A DNA stretch of 64,000 nucleotides from Brevibacterium siliguriense (GCF_900105315.1 NZ_LT629766.1:124001-188000); one strand, 5' to 3'. Shown: positions 1-13,389, numbered from the stretch's first letter. The notes: generated by a model not told the origin, from the letters alone. Translations and numbers: made by a program.

Positions 1-337
1 CAGAACTCCTCCACGGAGACTGCGGGTGGCGTTCGGACGTCGGAGCCAGCTGCTGCGCAGTGACCGAACGATGAAGTACTAGGCCGCCCAGATTAGGCGG
101 CCCGAGCAAGTTCCGGATGATGCGAGAGTGGACGGAACATGAATCCTGACGGTGTCGACACTGGCTATCACCTGGGCCGGCGCTGACTCGGCCGCAACGG
201 ACTAGCGGCCTCCGGGCAGGGGGCACTGCCACAACACCGGTAGCGGAGGTGGCAGACTGGAGTTAACCACGGACGGAGTTCTCGCGTTCCGCACCTCCGA
301 TCCTCTCCAGCACGATTGCCGAAGGAGGCGCAGTTCG
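1..337. other. Gene-free leader upstream of the AGCS symporter
   Basis: No convincing gene is seen. A 7-bp inverted repeat (82-88 with 96-102, 7-base loop) could form a short hairpin, and an outer pair CGTTCGG/CCGAACG lies at about 31-70. The conserved glycine-riboswitch signatures seen before gcvP were looked for and not found, so no riboswitch is called. The ribosome-binding site GAAGGAGG at about 320-327 serves the gene at 338. Confidence 0.4.
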
Positions 338-1831
338 ATGGAGTTGCTCCAAAGTGTGTTTGACAGTGTCAGCGGAGTGTCGTCATACGTCCTCGTCGCT
401 GTTCTCATCCCCACAGGTCTGTATTTCACCATCCGCACGGGCATCGTTCAGGTCCGCCTGCTGCCCGAGATGTTCCGCACGCTCGTCGAGCCGGGCGGAC
501 GGGATTCCGAGGGCAACAGGAATATCTCCCCGTTCCGCGCCTTCTCAATCTCCGCGGCCTCGCGCGTGGGAACGGCGAACATCGCCGGTGTCGCTTTGGC
601 GATCTCGCTCGGTGGCCCGGGCGCAATGTTCTGGATGTGGCTGACGGCGATCGTCGGCGGAGCCACGGCCTTCGCCGAGTCAGCCCTCGGCCAGCTGTAC
701 AAGCTCAAGGACGGCCCGAACTTCCGCGGCGGTCCCGCGTACTACATCAAGCACGGGCTGAACATGAAGTGGCTCGGATTGGTCTTCGCCGTGATCGTCG
801 CCATCACCTACGGCATCGTGTTCAATTCGGTGCAGTCGAATTCGATCGTCGACGCCGTCGGGGCATCATTCGGAGTCGAGAGTTCGAACGGCGTCTTCGC
901 TGCCGTGGCCGGTGCGATCATCGCCGTCGCCGCCTTCGCGATCTTCGCAGGCGGCGCCAAGCGCATCTCGAACATCTCGGCCTATCTGGTGCCGATCATG
1001 GCCGGCCTCTACCTCATCGTCGGCATCATCGTCGTGGTGATGAACATCGGTGCCGTGCCGTCGATGATCGCGACGATCATCACCGACGCGTTCAGCATGG
1101 ATTCGATCGCCGGCGGAACGCTGGGATCGATCATGCTCATCGGTGTTCAGCGCGGCTTGTTCTCCAATGAAGCCGGTATCGGTTCAGTGCCGAACGCGGC
1201 GGCCACCGCATCGGCGTCGCACCCGGCCAAGCAGGGCTTCGTGCAGGCACTGGGTGTGTACTTCGATACGATCCTCGTCTGCTCTATCACCGCGTTCATC
1301 ATCCTGCTGTCGAACCCGGAGTACGGCAGCTCCGCCGAGGGCATCCAGCTCACGCAGACGGCGCTGAGCGGTCAGCTCGGACAGTGGGCGATCCACTTCC
1401 TTACACTGGCGATCTTCCTCTTCGCGTTCTCGTCGATCCTCGGCAACTACTACTACGGCGAGGCGAACATCGAGCACCTGACGACGAACCGCGTCGCATT
1501 GCGGGTGTATCAGGTCATCGTCATGCTCGCCGTGTTCATCGGCGCGATCGCAGCCCTCGACCTGGTCTGGACTGCAGCGGACATCTTCATGGCGATCATG
1601 GCGCTCATCAACCTCTTCGCCCTGCTGATGCTCTCGCCACTGGTGTTCTCGCTGCTGAAGAACTACCAGCAGCAGCGCCGAGACGGCTTCGAACCGATCT
1701 TCCGCCGCGGCGATCTGCCCACGTTCAAGCGCATCAACACCGAGGTCGACGCCTGGGACGGCACCGACGAGGTGACCACTGCGAAGTTCTGGCAGGACCG
1801 CGGGAAGAAGGTCCGTCCCGACAACGAGTGA
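338..1831 (+). CDS. Alanine or glycine:cation symporter (AGCS family)
   Basis: The 497-residue protein is the usual length for sodium-coupled alanine/glycine carriers of the cytoplasmic membrane. It has many hydrophobic segments and the family stretches SRVGTANIAGVALA (about residues 75-88) and RGLFSNEAGIGSVPNAAATA (about 271-290). The ATG at 338 follows GAAGGAGG at good spacing. A strong rho-independent terminator follows, so it is probably monocistronic. The family is clear; alanine versus glycine cannot be told, though the glycine-cleavage cluster nearby makes glycine plausible. Confidence 0.9.
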   Translation: MELLQSVFDSVSGVSSYVLVAVLIPTGLYFTIRTGIVQVRLLPEMFRTLVEPGGRDSEGNRNISPFRAFSISAASRVGTANIAGVALAISLGGPGAMFWMWLTAIVGGATAFAESALGQLYKLKDGPNFRGGPAYYIKHGLNMKWLGLVFAVIVAITYGIVFNSVQSNSIVDAVGASFGVESSNGVFAAVAGAIIAVAAFAIFAGGAKRISNISAYLVPIMAGLYLIVGIIVVVMNIGAVPSMIATIITDAFSMDSIAGGTLGSIMLIGVQRGLFSNEAGIGSVPNAAATASASHPAKQGFVQALGVYFDTILVCSITAFIILLSNPEYGSSAEGIQLTQTALSGQLGQWAIHFLTLAIFLFAFSSILGNYYYGEANIEHLTTNRVALRVYQVIVMLAVFIGAIAALDLVWTAADIFMAIMALINLFALLMLSPLVFSLLKNYQQQRRDGFEPIFRRGDLPTFKRINTEVDAWDGTDEVTTAKFWQDRGKKVRPDNE

Positions 1832-1861
1832 TTCCGCGATCATTCTGGATTCACAGACACT

Positions 1862-1898
1862 TCGGGCGCTCCCTTCACCGGAGCGCCCGATGTGTTTT
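1862..1898 (+). terminator. Rho-independent terminator of the symporter gene
   Basis: A perfect 11-bp stem (TCGGGCGCTCC at 1862-1872, GGAGCGCCCGA at 1880-1890) with a 7-base loop is followed by TGTGTTTT. It lies 31 bases past the symporter stop codon. Confidence 0.88.
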
Positions 1899-1945
1899 CA
1901 TTCCCCAGAATCCAGAAACAGTCCCCTGCCCCGGAGGAGGTACCG

Positions 1946-2245
1946 ATGAGTATCGACCGCGCTGAGTTGGCGAACGCCCTCGCCGAGGCGACCGGCTGGT
2001 CGGTCACGGCCGATCCCCACCGAGTGACGTTCACGAATGATGATCCGCCACAGGTGGTCATCTGGACCGTCACCGATTCCGATATCGGTCAGCTGATGTA
2101 TAACGAGAATCGCCGTGCCCAGGGTCACGGAGGCAAGAGAACTGCAGATCCAGGTGCCTTGTGGCTTCTCCTCACGGAAGCGCTGGGCCCGTTCGACGGA
2201 TCCCGAGGATATATGGACGGGACAGACGTGACCGTTCACGAGTGA
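1946..2245 (+). CDS. Small hypothetical protein, 99 aa
   Basis: I do not recognise this family. The ATG at 1946 is chosen because GGAGGAGG lies just upstream; an earlier in-frame ATG at 1892 sits inside the preceding terminator. The protein is soluble, acidic and without signal peptide or membrane segment. It begins MSIDRAELANALAEATGW and has a short basic segment NRRAQGHGGKR near residue 57. It stands alone between two terminators. Confidence 0.65.
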   Translation: MSIDRAELANALAEATGWSVTADPHRVTFTNDDPPQVVIWTVTDSDIGQLMYNENRRAQGHGGKRTADPGALWLLLTEALGPFDGSRGYMDGTDVTVHE

Positions 2246-2343
2246 TGTCGAGCCAGGCAGGAAAGCCGATTCTCAGCGCTTGACTGATTTCGAGGTGGCT
2301 CCGACTCAACCGCACCCCTCAATCCCACAACTCGACCACACGC

Positions 2344-2377
2344 AAAAGGCGGCCCGAGCGAAAACGCTCGGGCCGCC
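2344..2377 (-). terminator. Rho-independent terminator of the ectoine genes
   Basis: A perfect 13-bp stem (2348-2360 with 2365-2377) has a four-base loop. On the minus strand it is followed directly by TTTT, so it ends transcription from ectC. The distal arm overlaps a copy of the dispersed 14-mer at 2372-2385. Confidence 0.9.
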
Positions 2378-2385
2378 TCGGCGAG
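2372..2385 (+). repeat. Dispersed 14-mer GCCGCCTCGGCGAG, copy 1
   Basis: Exact copy of a short motif that recurs through the window. It is GC-rich and nearly self-complementary, with core CCTCG-G-CGAG. Here it forms the right edge of the ectC terminator. Confidence 0.7.
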
Positions 2386-2432
2386 TGAAGCCCAGTCGGC
2401 ATTCGCCGACTCAACCTTCCAGGGGAACTGAA

Positions 2433-2840
2433 TCAGTTCGCGGGTGCGGCTTCATCCTCGAGGATGAGCGGGTACACGCCGTTCTCGTCGTGGACCTCAC
2501 GGCCGGTGACCGGCGGGTTGAACACGCAGGCCATGCGCAGCTCTTCCTCGGCCACGACGGTGTGCTTCTCGTGTCCGTCGAGGAGGTACATGACACCATC
2601 ATGGAGCGGGTATTCCTTACCGGTCTCCTGATCGGTCAGCGTTCCCTTGCCCTGCACGCAGTACACGGCTTCGACGTGATTCTGGTAGTGGAAGGTCGAG
2701 GTGGTTCCGGCGTAGATCACGGTGTCGTGGAACGAGAATCCGACGCGTTCCTTGCCGAGCACCATGCGGCGGCTGCGCCAGGTCTCGGACTTCACATCGC
2801 GGTCGGTGTCGTTGAGGTCATCGCGGTTGACTACGTACAT
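2433..2840 (-). CDS. ectC: L-ectoine synthase EctC
   Basis: The 135-residue cupin protein catalyses the last step of ectoine synthesis, cyclising N-gamma-acetyl-2,4-diaminobutyrate to ectoine in the cytoplasm. The start MYVVNRDDLNDTDRDV, the stretches TFHYQNHVEAVYCVQGKG and HDGVMYLLDGHEKH, and the length match EctC throughout. It is the last gene of ectA-ectB-ectC, 172 bases after ectB with a hairpin between them, and is followed by a strong terminator. No ectD hydroxylase is visible. Confidence 0.97.
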   Translation of the reverse strand: MYVVNRDDLNDTDRDVKSETWRSRRMVLGKERVGFSFHDTVIYAGTTSTFHYQNHVEAVYCVQGKGTLTDQETGKEYPLHDGVMYLLDGHEKHTVVAEEELRMACVFNPPVTGREVHDENGVYPLILEDEAAPAN

Positions 2841-2965
2841 TTGTGGTCCCTTCGCAAAAGGTCGGTGAAAGTGTTCAAGGGGCGGGCCGCGGACATCCGC
2901 TTCTCATCGACGGAATCCATCAGCCCTACTGGGCGATCGAGCGGGTGAGCTCGGTTCGGCCCAAA

Positions 2966-3004
2966 GCTCGGGCCGGCGCCACTGCTGCGACGCCGGCCCG
3001 GGCA
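2966..3004 (-). terminator. Hairpin between ectB and ectC (possible partial terminator)
   Basis: A perfect 10-bp stem CGGGCCGGCG/CGCCGGCCCG (2969-2978 with 2991-3000) starts about 10 bases after the ectB stop on the minus strand. No T-run follows. It may be a processing or attenuation hairpin within the operon or a weak terminator. Confidence 0.5.
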
Positions 3005-3012
3005 GAGGAGGG

Positions 3013-4305
3013 TCAGGCCAGTGCGGCCTTGGCTGCGGCGGGAGCGAACTTGGCCACTCCGGCCTCGATGATATCCAGGCCAGCCTGCAGATCGCGCGAG
3101 TCGATCGTCAGCGGCGGCATGATCTTGATGACTTCGTCATCGGCACCCGAGGTCTCAAGCAGGAGACCGTTCTCGAAGGCGTAGGCGGCAACCTTCTCGG
3201 CCACCTCGAGGTCTTCGAAGCAGAGGCCGGCCAACAGGCCGCGTCCGCGGATCGAGGCGCCTTCGGCCTTCTCAGCGATTCCATCGAGGCGCTGGTGCAG
3301 AGCGGCGATGGTGTCGGCCAGCTGATTCTGGAACTCATTGTCGGCCCAGAAGGTCTTGAGCGCAGCCGTCGCGGTGACGAACGCGGGGTTGTTTCCGCGG
3401 AAGGTGCCGTTGTGCTCGCCGGGCTCCCAGACGTCGAGCTCGGGGCGGAACAGGGTCAGTGCCAGCGGCAGACCCGAACCGGAGATCGACTTCGACAGGC
3501 AGACGATATCAGGCTCGATGCCGGCCTCTTCGAAGCTGAAGAACGAGCCGGTGCGGCCGCAGCCTGCCTGCACGTCATCGACGATGAGCAGGATGTCGTG
3601 CTTCTTGCACAGGTCCGACAGGGCACGCAGCCATTCGGCGCGAGCGGCACGGAGTCCGCCCTCACCCTGCACGGTCTCAACGATGACGGCGGCGGGCTTA
3701 TCGACGCCCGAACCGGAGTCCTCAAGGACCCGCTCCAGCCACAGGAAGTCCGGGACCTCACCGTCGAAGTAGTCATCGTAGGGAATCTTCGAGCTGTTGG
3801 TCAGCGGGATGCCCGCGCCTTCGCGCTTCATCGAGTTGCCGGTCACCGACAGTGATCCCAACGTCATGCCGTGGAAGGCGTTGGTGAACGAGAGCATGTG
3901 CTGACGACCGGTCACCTTGCGGGCGAGCTTGAGGGCCGCCTCAACGGTATTGGTTCCCGTCGGTCCGGGGAACATCACGGAGTAGTCGAGTCCGCGCGGC
4001 TTGAGGATGAGATCCTGGAAGGTCTGCAGGAACTCACGCTTGGCCGGGGTCTTCATGTCCATCGAGTGCAGCACGGCACCCGACTGCAGGTATTCGATGA
4101 GCGGGCCCATCACGGCCGGGTTGTTGTGGCCGTAGTTGAGGGCACCGGCTCCAGAGAAGAAGTCAAGGTACTCGTTGCCGTCTTCGTCCCACTGCTTCGC
4201 ACCCTGCGAACGGGCGAAGGTGGCGGGCCAGGAACGGCAGTAGCTGCGCACAGCAGACTCGCGAGTTTCGAAGATGTCGGGCTTGTCAGAAGGTGTTTCG
4301 GTCAT
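3013..4305 (-). CDS. ectB: Diaminobutyrate--2-oxoglutarate transaminase EctB
   Basis: A class III PLP aminotransferase of 430 residues. It makes L-2,4-diaminobutyrate from aspartate semialdehyde with glutamate as amino donor, the first committed step to ectoine. Visible landmarks are [13 protein letters not shown], the PLP-phosphate region [33 protein letters not shown] and the catalytic lysine in [15 protein letters not shown]. The ATG at 4305 follows GAAAGGACT; an upstream in-frame ATG at 4344 would add 13 unconserved residues. It sits between ectA and ectC, 161 bases after ectA. Confidence 0.97.
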   Translation of the reverse strand: MTETPSDKPDIFETRESAVRSYCRSWPATFARSQGAKQWDEDGNEYLDFFSGAGALNYGHNNPAVMGPLIEYLQSGAVLHSMDMKTPAKREFLQTFQDLILKPRGLDYSVMFPGPTGTNTVEAALKLARKVTGRQHMLSFTNAFHGMTLGSLSVTGNSMKREGAGIPLTNSSKIPYDDYFDGEVPDFLWLERVLEDSGSGVDKPAAVIVETVQGEGGLRAARAEWLRALSDLCKKHDILLIVDDVQAGCGRTGSFFSFEEAGIEPDIVCLSKSISGSGLPLALTLFRPELDVWEPGEHNGTFRGNNPAFVTATAALKTFWADNEFQNQLADTIAALHQRLDGIAEKAEGASIRGRGLLAGLCFEDLEVAEKVAAYAFENGLLLETSGADDEVIKIMPPLTIDSRDLQAGLDIIEAGVAKFAPAAAKAALA

Positions 4306-4466
4306 CTTGGGAGTCCTTTCGACTTCTTGATTGTGCGGCTGCATCGTGTGCAGTCGCCGAGGCGGTGACCGCTGCCGCTCAGCGCGGGCGATCTCTTCCG
4401 CCTCCAGGCACCTGCCGCGTCCGCTCCCGTCAAGCAGGGGGCCGCGCGGCGCCGGTGTGGAGCTCG

Positions 4467-4961
4467 TTACAGAGGTGCGATCTCGTAGAGGTACTCGGTG
4501 TCGTGGCCGTCCGGGTACAGGTCCGGGGTGAACAGCGGACGACGGTCGAAACCGGCTCCGCGCTTTTCCGCGAACGCCTGGAACAGACGATTGGACGCCG
4601 CATTGTCATCGGTGATCGTCGTCTCCATGCGGAGAGCGCCGGTCCGATCGGCCAGCTCGTGGAGCATGGTCGACGCGAGTCCGTGACCGCGGAAGTTCTC
4701 GTCGACGGCGACCTGCCAGATCATCAGGGTGTCCGGATTCTCCGGACGGGTGTACCCGGTGATGAAACCGGCGGGCTCTCCGTCGATTCGCGCAATCACC
4801 GAGGTGTCCGCGAAGTCGCGGCACCACAGCAGGTACGAATACGAGGAGTTCAGGTCGAGCACGGCTGTATCTTTCGCGAGCCGCCATAGATGTTGCCCGT
4901 CCTCCAGCTCGGGAGTCCGGACGTCGATTTGCGTCTTCGGTTCAGCGAGTGCGTTAATCAC
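4467..4961 (-). CDS. ectA: L-2,4-diaminobutyrate N-acetyltransferase EctA
   Basis: A GNAT-fold protein of about 164 residues that acetylates diaminobutyrate in the second step of ectoine synthesis. Family signs are [24 protein letters not shown], the acetyl-CoA loop [15 protein letters not shown] and [19 protein letters not shown] place the start at the GTG at 4961 ([10 protein letters not shown]); the 47 codons upstream do not resemble the family. It is the first ectoine gene, so the operon promoter should lie in 4962-5150. Confidence 0.93.
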   Translation of the reverse strand: MINALAEPKTQIDVRTPELEDGQHLWRLAKDTAVLDLNSSYSYLLWCRDFADTSVIARIDGEPAGFITGYTRPENPDTLMIWQVAVDENFRGHGLASTMLHELADRTGALRMETTITDDNAASNRLFQAFAEKRGAGFDRRPLFTPDLYPDGHDTEYLYEIAPL

Positions 4962-5557
4962 GCCAATAAACCTAGCGGGATGAGAATGAGCGTCAACCTC
5001 GAAACCGTCGATTTCGGGGCACTTCCGCAACGATCGCCCCGACCTACTGCTATGTAACTGACCCGGCTTTCCCCATGGCATCGTTGGGATGTGACGGGGC
5101 ACTCCTTCGCGCTCATACCGCGCCAGATGTTCGTTATCGTTTCGTTACATTTAGGTGGAGTTGGAACAAGGGTTCCACGTGTTCCATGTCACTTCGGTCG
5201 AATTGGGACAGCAAGGAATCCTGTTGCTCGGATGTGGCTGCTGAGGCTCTATGAGCGGCTTCGCGACGGCTGCGGAGCCGCGGAAGGAGATACGGACAGG
5301 GCCTCGACCTCTGACCTCGACCGTCATACCGACGGCTCGACAGGTCGCAGCCCCCGGTGAACCGAAATTCAAAGTGGCGAAGAGTCTGAATTTCGCATTG
5401 GATTCAGACTCTTCGCCACTATGAACGCGGGTTCACGCACCGCGGGCCGGTTCACGCGCAGCAGACGCCCCGTTCCACGGCAGGTGAGCGGCCACCCTCG
5501 CCCTGCAACAACTTCAGCTGCCTCAGCGGTCGACGCCTTTCAACCAGCCGATGAGCC
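4962..5557. other. Intergenic region between ectA and sdaA
   Basis: About 600 bases without a convincing gene. It should hold the ectA promoter on the minus strand. A cluster of closely spaced TCGTT units lies at about 5131-5147 (TCGTTATCGTTTCGTTAC) and may be regulatory. The sdaA-side hairpin at 5373-5420 is listed separately. Small open frames here show no recognisable protein. Confidence 0.4.
5373..5420 (-). terminator. Perfect 19-bp hairpin downstream of sdaA
   Basis: AGTGGCGAAGAGTCTGAAT (5373-5391) pairs perfectly with 5402-5420 across a 10-base loop. On the minus strand it lies 138 bases past the sdaA stop and is followed by TTTGAATTT, a weak T-tract. It most likely terminates the sdaA transcript. 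Confidence 0.65.
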
Positions 5558-7030
5558 TCAGCACTCGACGACGTTGACGGCGAGGCCGCCCATCGCCGTC
5601 TCCTTGTACTTCGACGACATGTCCGCGCCGGTCTGGCGCATCGTCTCGATCACCTCGTCGAGGCTGACGCGGTGCTGGCCATCGCCCCACAGCGCCATGC
5701 GGGAGGCGTTGATGGCTTTTCCGGCGGCGATCGCATTGCGTTCGATGCACGGCACCTGCACGAGTCCGGAGATCGGATCACAGGTCAGGCCGAGGTTGTG
5801 CTCCATGGCGATCTCGGCAGCATTCTCCACCTGCTCAGGCGTCCCACCCATCACAGCGGCCAATCCCCCAGCGGCCATCGACGAGGCGGATCCGACCTCG
5901 CCCTGGCAACCCACCTCGGCGCCGGAGATCGACGCCCGCTCCTTATACAGGACCCCGATTGCCGCCGCAGTGAGCAGGAAATCGACGATGGCCCGGTGCT
6001 TCGCAGCCTCGCCTCCTTCCATCACTGCGGGAACGTAGTTGAGCGCATAGTGCAGCACTGCCGGGATGATTCCGGCCGCCCCGTTGGTCGGCGCCGTTAC
6101 GACGCGACCGCCCGACGCGTTCTCCTCATTGACGGCCATCGCGATGAGGTTGACCCATTCGAGGTAGTAGCCGGGATCCCGGTCGGGATCCTCGGCCTTG
6201 AGCTTGAGGTACCAGTCGTGAGCGCGACGGCGGACCTTGAGTCCACCGGGCAGATACCCCGAGCGGTCCAGGGACGCTGAAGCGCATTCCTCCATCACCG
6301 AATAGATGTGGAGCAGCCCATGCCGAATCTCGTCCTCGTCACGCATCGACAGTTCGTTGGCGCGCATGATCTCGGCAATCGACAGGTCGTTCTCACGGCA
6401 GCGCTCGAGCAGCTCGACGCCGGAGTGGAACGGATAGGGCAGCTCTTCGTCATAGGATTCGAGCTCGGCATCGACGACGGAGTCGGCAACCGCGAACTCG
6501 GCATCGCTGCCGTTTCCGGCGTCCGCCTCGGCGGTCTTCTCCTTGTCGAGGAATTCGGTCTCGGAGGTCACGAATCCGCCGCCCACGGAATAGTAGGTCT
6601 CCTCGGCGAGGGTCTCCCCCGCCACGTCGAAGGCGGTCACGGTCATGGCGTTCGTATGGCGCGGCAGGACGGTCAAGGGTCGTTTGACCATGTCATCCTC
6701 GGTGAACGCGAGTTCGACGCCGTTGCCGGTCGAGTCGCCGAGGATGATCGTCCCGGTCTCGGACATCCGCGTCCGCCGGGCGGTGAGTTCGTTGGCTTCG
6801 ATGAGGTCGGGACGGCAGCCTTCGAGGCCGATGAGGATGGCGTCGAAGGTTCCGTGACCGGCGCCGGTGGCAGCCAGGGAACCGAACACGTCGACGCGCA
6901 GATCCGCCACGGATCTGAGCTCTTCGCCGAGGAGGTCGATGAAGCTCGCGCCGGCACGCATCGGTCCGACGGTGTGGGAACTCGACGGTCCGATGCCGAC
7001 CGTGAAGAGGTCGAAGACACTCAATGGCAT
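5558..7030 (-). CDS. sdaA: L-serine ammonia-lyase, single-chain (SdaA)
   Basis: A 490-residue iron-sulfur serine dehydratase that converts L-serine to pyruvate and ammonia. The N-terminal beta domain starts [27 protein letters not shown]. The C-terminal alpha domain carries the cluster cysteines in [20 protein letters not shown] and [18 protein letters not shown]. The ATG at 7030 begins at the family's conserved start. An acidic, low-complexity stretch rich in D, E and A (about residues 180-205) separates the domains and looks longer than usual. The gene follows gcvH, so glycine can flow through serine to pyruvate. Confidence 0.95.
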   Translation of the reverse strand: MPLSVFDLFTVGIGPSSSHTVGPMRAGASFIDLLGEELRSVADLRVDVFGSLAATGAGHGTFDAILIGLEGCRPDLIEANELTARRTRMSETGTIILGDSTGNGVELAFTEDDMVKRPLTVLPRHTNAMTVTAFDVAGETLAEETYYSVGGGFVTSETEFLDKEKTAEADAGNGSDAEFAVADSVVDAELESYDEELPYPFHSGVELLERCRENDLSIAEIMRANELSMRDEDEIRHGLLHIYSVMEECASASLDRSGYLPGGLKVRRRAHDWYLKLKAEDPDRDPGYYLEWVNLIAMAVNEENASGGRVVTAPTNGAAGIIPAVLHYALNYVPAVMEGGEAAKHRAIVDFLLTAAAIGVLYKERASISGAEVGCQGEVGSASSMAAGGLAAVMGGTPEQVENAAEIAMEHNLGLTCDPISGLVQVPCIERNAIAAGKAINASRMALWGDGQHRVSLDEVIETMRQTGADMSSKYKETAMGGLAVNVVEC

Positions 7031-7239
7031 GGCAATCACTTCGTTTCTGATGAGATGACGACGGGGCCGACCGAGCAGCCATGCACTCACGTGCAGGGCG
7101 AGTCGATGCTGACATTGCGTCGGCATCGACCTCGACCGACCCCGCTTCAGGGTTTGTTGCCTCCATCTGGAAGTCCCGCCCCGAAGAGCGGCACCCGCGA
7201 AGAACACCCCGTGCGGGGCTGTCCCTCGCTGGGAGGAGC

Positions 7240-7269
7240 GAGACTCATGTGAGCCTCACAGCGAGTCTC
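7240..7269 (-). other. Nested hairpin at the end of gcvH
   Basis: GAGACTC (7240-7246) pairs with GAGTCTC (7263-7269), and inside it TGTGAG pairs with CTCACA across one base. It overlaps the gcvH stop codon and has no T-tract. It may be an RNA stability or processing element between gcvH and sdaA. A smaller hairpin CCCC-GTGC-GGGG lies at 7207-7218. Confidence 0.45.
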
Positions 7270-7666
7270 AGAGGGAGTTCGCTTCGGCGTAGCCGGCGGC
7301 GTCCATGACTTCGCCGACCTCGGTCACGGCGACCTCGAACAGCCAGCCCTCACCGTAGGGGTCGGAGTTGAGCAGTCCGGGTGAGTCCACGGCCGCCTCG
7401 TTGATGGTGACGACCTCACCGGTCACCGGGGTGTAGAGGTCGGACACGGACTTCGTGGACTCGACCTCACCGCAGGTCTCACCTGCGGTGATCGTGTCGC
7501 CGACCTCGGGCAGGTCGACGTAGACGACCTCGCCGAGGGCGTCGGCGGCGACGGCGGTGATGCCGACCTTGACGGTCTTGCCGACGAGTTCATCGGCAGC
7601 GCCGTCGACCCATTCGTGTTCGGCGGAGTAGGTGTAGTTGTCTGGGAGCGGGGGCAGCTGTGCCAT
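7268..7666 (-). CDS. gcvH: Glycine cleavage system H protein
   Basis: The 132-residue lipoyl carrier shuttles the aminomethyl group between the P, T and L proteins. The lipoylated residue is Lys72 in [18 protein letters not shown], and the start [10 protein letters not shown] is typical. It lies 111 bases after gcvT on the same strand and before sdaA. The L protein is not in this window. Confidence 0.97.
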   Translation of the reverse strand: MAQLPPLPDNYTYSAEHEWVDGAADELVGKTVKVGITAVAADALGEVVYVDLPEVGDTITAGETCGEVESTKSVSDLYTPVTGEVVTINEAAVDSPGLLNSDPYGEGWLFEVAVTEVGEVMDAAGYAEANSL

Positions 7667-7777
7667 GTGTCTTCCTTACTGCGGCCGGTCCGAGGACGAC
7701 GACCGCGACGTTGTTGTGCCAGGTGAGACCAGTGTACGAGTCACCGGTTCCACCGGGATGAACTGCGGGTGAGGACT

Positions 7778-9039
7778 TCAGTCGGCCTGGCGCTTGTAGA
7801 ACGGCAGCTGCGTGACGGTGAAGTCATGGGCCTTACCGCGGATGTCCACGGTCACGTCGGTGCCCACCTCGGCGCGATCCCGGTCGATGTAGGCCAGGGC
7901 GATCGGATGGCCGAGAGTCGGCGAGGGCTGGCCGGAGGTGACGGTGCCGACCTCTGTGCCGTCGACGGACACGGCGGCTCCGGACCGGGCGGCGCGGCGT
8001 CCCTCCGATGTCAGACCGACGAGCACGCGCGGCGGTTCGGTCTCACCGAGCTTCGCCAAGGTCTCGCGGGCGAAGAATTCCTCCTTCGTCCTGAACCCGA
8101 TCATCCGGCCGAGTCCCGCATCGTAGGGAGTGGTGTTCTGATCGAGTTCGTTGCCGTAGAGCGGCATTCCCGCTTCGAGGCGCAGCGAATCGCGTGCGGC
8201 CAGGCCGCAGGGCACGAGTCCGTAGTCCGCACCCGAGGTCACGAGTGTGTCCCACAGGCGGGTGGCGCCGATGTTCGGAGTGTAGAGCTCGAACCCGTCC
8301 TCACCGGTGTATCCGGTGCGGGCGAGCATGAGGTCGATACCGGCGATCGTCAGCGGCATCCACGCGTAGTACCCCAGTTCGCGCACCGCCTCACCGATGG
8401 TGATCGCGTCATTCCCCGCCGAGGTGGCTCCCCCGTTGGCATCGTCTGTGACCTGGGCCTTCGCCTGGTCACCGGCACCGGTGCGGGGGCCGAATTCGCC
8501 GTGGCCGGACTCGTCGAGGGCGCGCAGGATGATCGCCTCCGAGTTCGGCCCCTGCACTGCGATGAGTGCGGTGGCATCGGATTCGTCGGTCAGGTGCACA
8601 TCGGAGCCGGGGGCGACGTCCTGGACGAAGTGCTGCACGCGGTCTTTGAGCGCGGCGACCACGGTGGGCGTGTTCGAGGCGTTGGGGACGATGAGGAACT
8701 CTTCGTCGCCGATGCGGTAGGTGATGAGGTCGTCGAGCAGGCCTCCTGACTCATTGACGATGACTCCGTACTTGGCCTTGCCGATCTTCATCTTCGAGTA
8801 CTTCGCGACGAGCGCGTAGTCGAGGAAGGCCGCGGCGTCGGTTCCGCTGATGCGCACCTCACCCATATGGGAGAGGTCGAAGAGGCCGGCGGCCTCACGC
8901 ACGGCACGGTGTTCGGCGAGTTCCGAACCGTACTTCAGCGGCATGTCCCACCCGCCGAAGTCGGTGAACGAGGCACCGAGGTCGGCGTGGATGCCGTGCA
9001 GCGGGGTCTCCTTGGGCGTGTTTCCGGTCGTATCGGTCA

Positions 9040-9040
<1 letters not shown>
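7778..9040 (-). CDS. gcvT: Glycine cleavage system T protein (aminomethyltransferase)
   Basis: A 420-residue protein that transfers the methylene group from the H protein to tetrahydrofolate, releasing ammonia. Signs are FTDFGGWDMPLKYGSELAEH, LFDLSHMGEVRI, ARTGYTGEDGFELY and GLAARDSLRLEAGMPLYGNEL. The ATG at 9040 overlaps the gcvP stop codon in the string TGATG, showing translational coupling. An extra linker rich in G, D and A (about residues 185-215) interrupts the middle of the protein. Confidence 0.97.
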
Positions 9041-12027
<2,987 letters not shown>

Positions 12028-12118
12028 TGAGTGTCCTCCCCGATCTGTCGGAGCTGCGGCCTGCCCTGCCTCCGGATCGTGCGCACTGGCGCGTGGATTC
12101 GATGGCGGTCGGGACTCG

Positions 12119-12246
12119 CTGTCCTTCAGATATGCCTGCAATCGGTGGTACTGGGCCTGAGAGTTTCCCGGGGAGGGAATTGCACCTACGGCGCTGCTTC
12201 ACGGTGCATCGCAACCGGTCGTTGCGACGGCGAGCAGCTCTCCCAC
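12119..12246 (-). ncRNA. Glycine riboswitch upstream of gcvP
   Basis: On the minus strand the leader shows the conserved glycine-aptamer blocks in order: GGGAGAGC (12244-12237), GCGCCGTAGGTGCAA (12194-12180), then GAAACTCTCAGGC (12167-12155) and a closing segment with GAAGGACAG (12127-12119). Only one full aptamer is visible; the roughly 75 bases between it and the start-codon hairpin lack a second CTCTCAGG block. It most likely switches on the gcvP-gcvT genes when glycine is abundant. Confidence 0.9.
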
Positions 12247-12388
12247 GTCTTGTCTTAGCGGCGTATGAAGTTGTGTGCAGTACCGCGTGGAACTGCGCCT
12301 CTGATTCTAGTGAATGACATCACCCCCGACAAACCCCGGGTTCAGGTGCTGGTCGGCGGCTCAGCGGGTGCCCCGATGGCACTCGGCC

Positions 12389-13207
12389 TCAGGCACCGCC
12401 TCCGGCGGTGACGACGCCGCCATCGGCGGTGAGCACCTGGGCGGTGATCCAGTCGGCGTCGTCGGAGGCGAGATAGGCGACGGCACCGGCAATGTCCTCG
12501 GGAGTGCCGAGGCGCTTGGCCGGGTACGCGGAGGCGACCTGCTCTTCCCTGCCTTCGTAGAGGGCGGTCGCGAATTTCGTCTTCACGACTGCCGGGGCGA
12601 CGGCGTTGACACGGATATCCGGGCCGAGCTCCACGGCGAGGGTCTTCGTCAGATGCGAGACCGCCGCTTTCGAAATGCCGTAGAAGCCGATCCCCTCGCT
12701 CGGGACCTGACCGGCGACGGAGGACAGCGTCACCACGCGCCCCTTGTTCTCACGAAACTTCAAGCCATCGTGGTGGACGGCGTCCTGCACCCAGGCCAGT
12801 GTTCCGAGCACGTTGACCTCGAAGATCTTCCGCGCAGCGTCGAGCTCCATATCGACGAGCGGGCCGTAGACCGGGTTGATTCCCGCATTCGCCACCAGCA
12901 CGTCGAGGCGGCCGAATTTCTCCGCGATCGTGTCGAATACATCTGCCCGGTGGGCCGGGTCGTCGGCCTTGCCGGCGATGGCGAGCGCCGTGCCGTCCGG
13001 GAACTCAGCGACCGCCTCGCTCAGCGCTTCGGGTTTGCGTGCGGTGAGGACCACAGTGGCCCCCTCCGCATTGAGCCTCCGGGCGATTCCGAGTCCGATG
13101 CCACGGCTGGCGCCGGTGATGACGGCCACCTGCCCTTCGAAGCGGCGACCGGATTTCGGAACCGACGAGGAGGCCTTGGACTGGGTGGGTGAGGTGTCGT
13201 CTGACAT
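12389..13207 (-). CDS. SDR family oxidoreductase (FabG-like)
   Basis: A 272-residue short-chain dehydrogenase/reductase. The NAD(P) site TGASRGIG is at residues 31-38, followed by NAGINPVYG, a serine in TLSSVAG and the catalytic YGISK motif, with a C-terminal YLASDDADWITAQVLTADGG typical of 3-oxoacyl-ACP reductase-like members. The ATG at 13207 gives a 24-residue flexible N-terminus. The substrate is unknown. It lies upstream of and parallel to the gcv genes but is separated from them by the riboswitch leader. Confidence 0.88.
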   Translation of the reverse strand: MSDDTSPTQSKASSSVPKSGRRFEGQVAVITGASRGIGLGIARRLNAEGATVVLTARKPEALSEAVAEFPDGTALAIAGKADDPAHRADVFDTIAEKFGRLDVLVANAGINPVYGPLVDMELDAARKIFEVNVLGTLAWVQDAVHHDGLKFRENKGRVVTLSSVAGQVPSEGIGFYGISKAAVSHLTKTLAVELGPDIRVNAVAPAVVKTKFATALYEGREEQVASAYPAKRLGTPEDIAGAVAYLASDDADWITAQVLTADGGVVTAGGGA

Positions 13208-13389
13208 AGATGAACTCCAGTGTTCGTGCGGTGACGTGATCATTCGGTGCCGAGCCTGCCGAACGCCGCGAAGCGAGCGTTCGTTCAGCGATCGGCTCTC
13301 ATCGTAGGCACACGCGTCGGAGGAAGACAAGAGCTGTGCCATCAGCAGGCGAGGATGGCGGTCGACCGACATCGGGTGAGAATGAAGAC

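Noticed and set aside
1..337. A second glycine riboswitch before the AGCS symporter
   Set aside because: The conserved aptamer blocks found before gcvP (GCGCCG-AGG-GCAA and CTCTCAGG) are absent here.
7031..7267. A riboswitch in the gcvH-sdaA spacer
   Set aside because: The spacer contains hairpins and a GGAGGCAAC string but not the ordered conserved blocks of any riboswitch I recognise.
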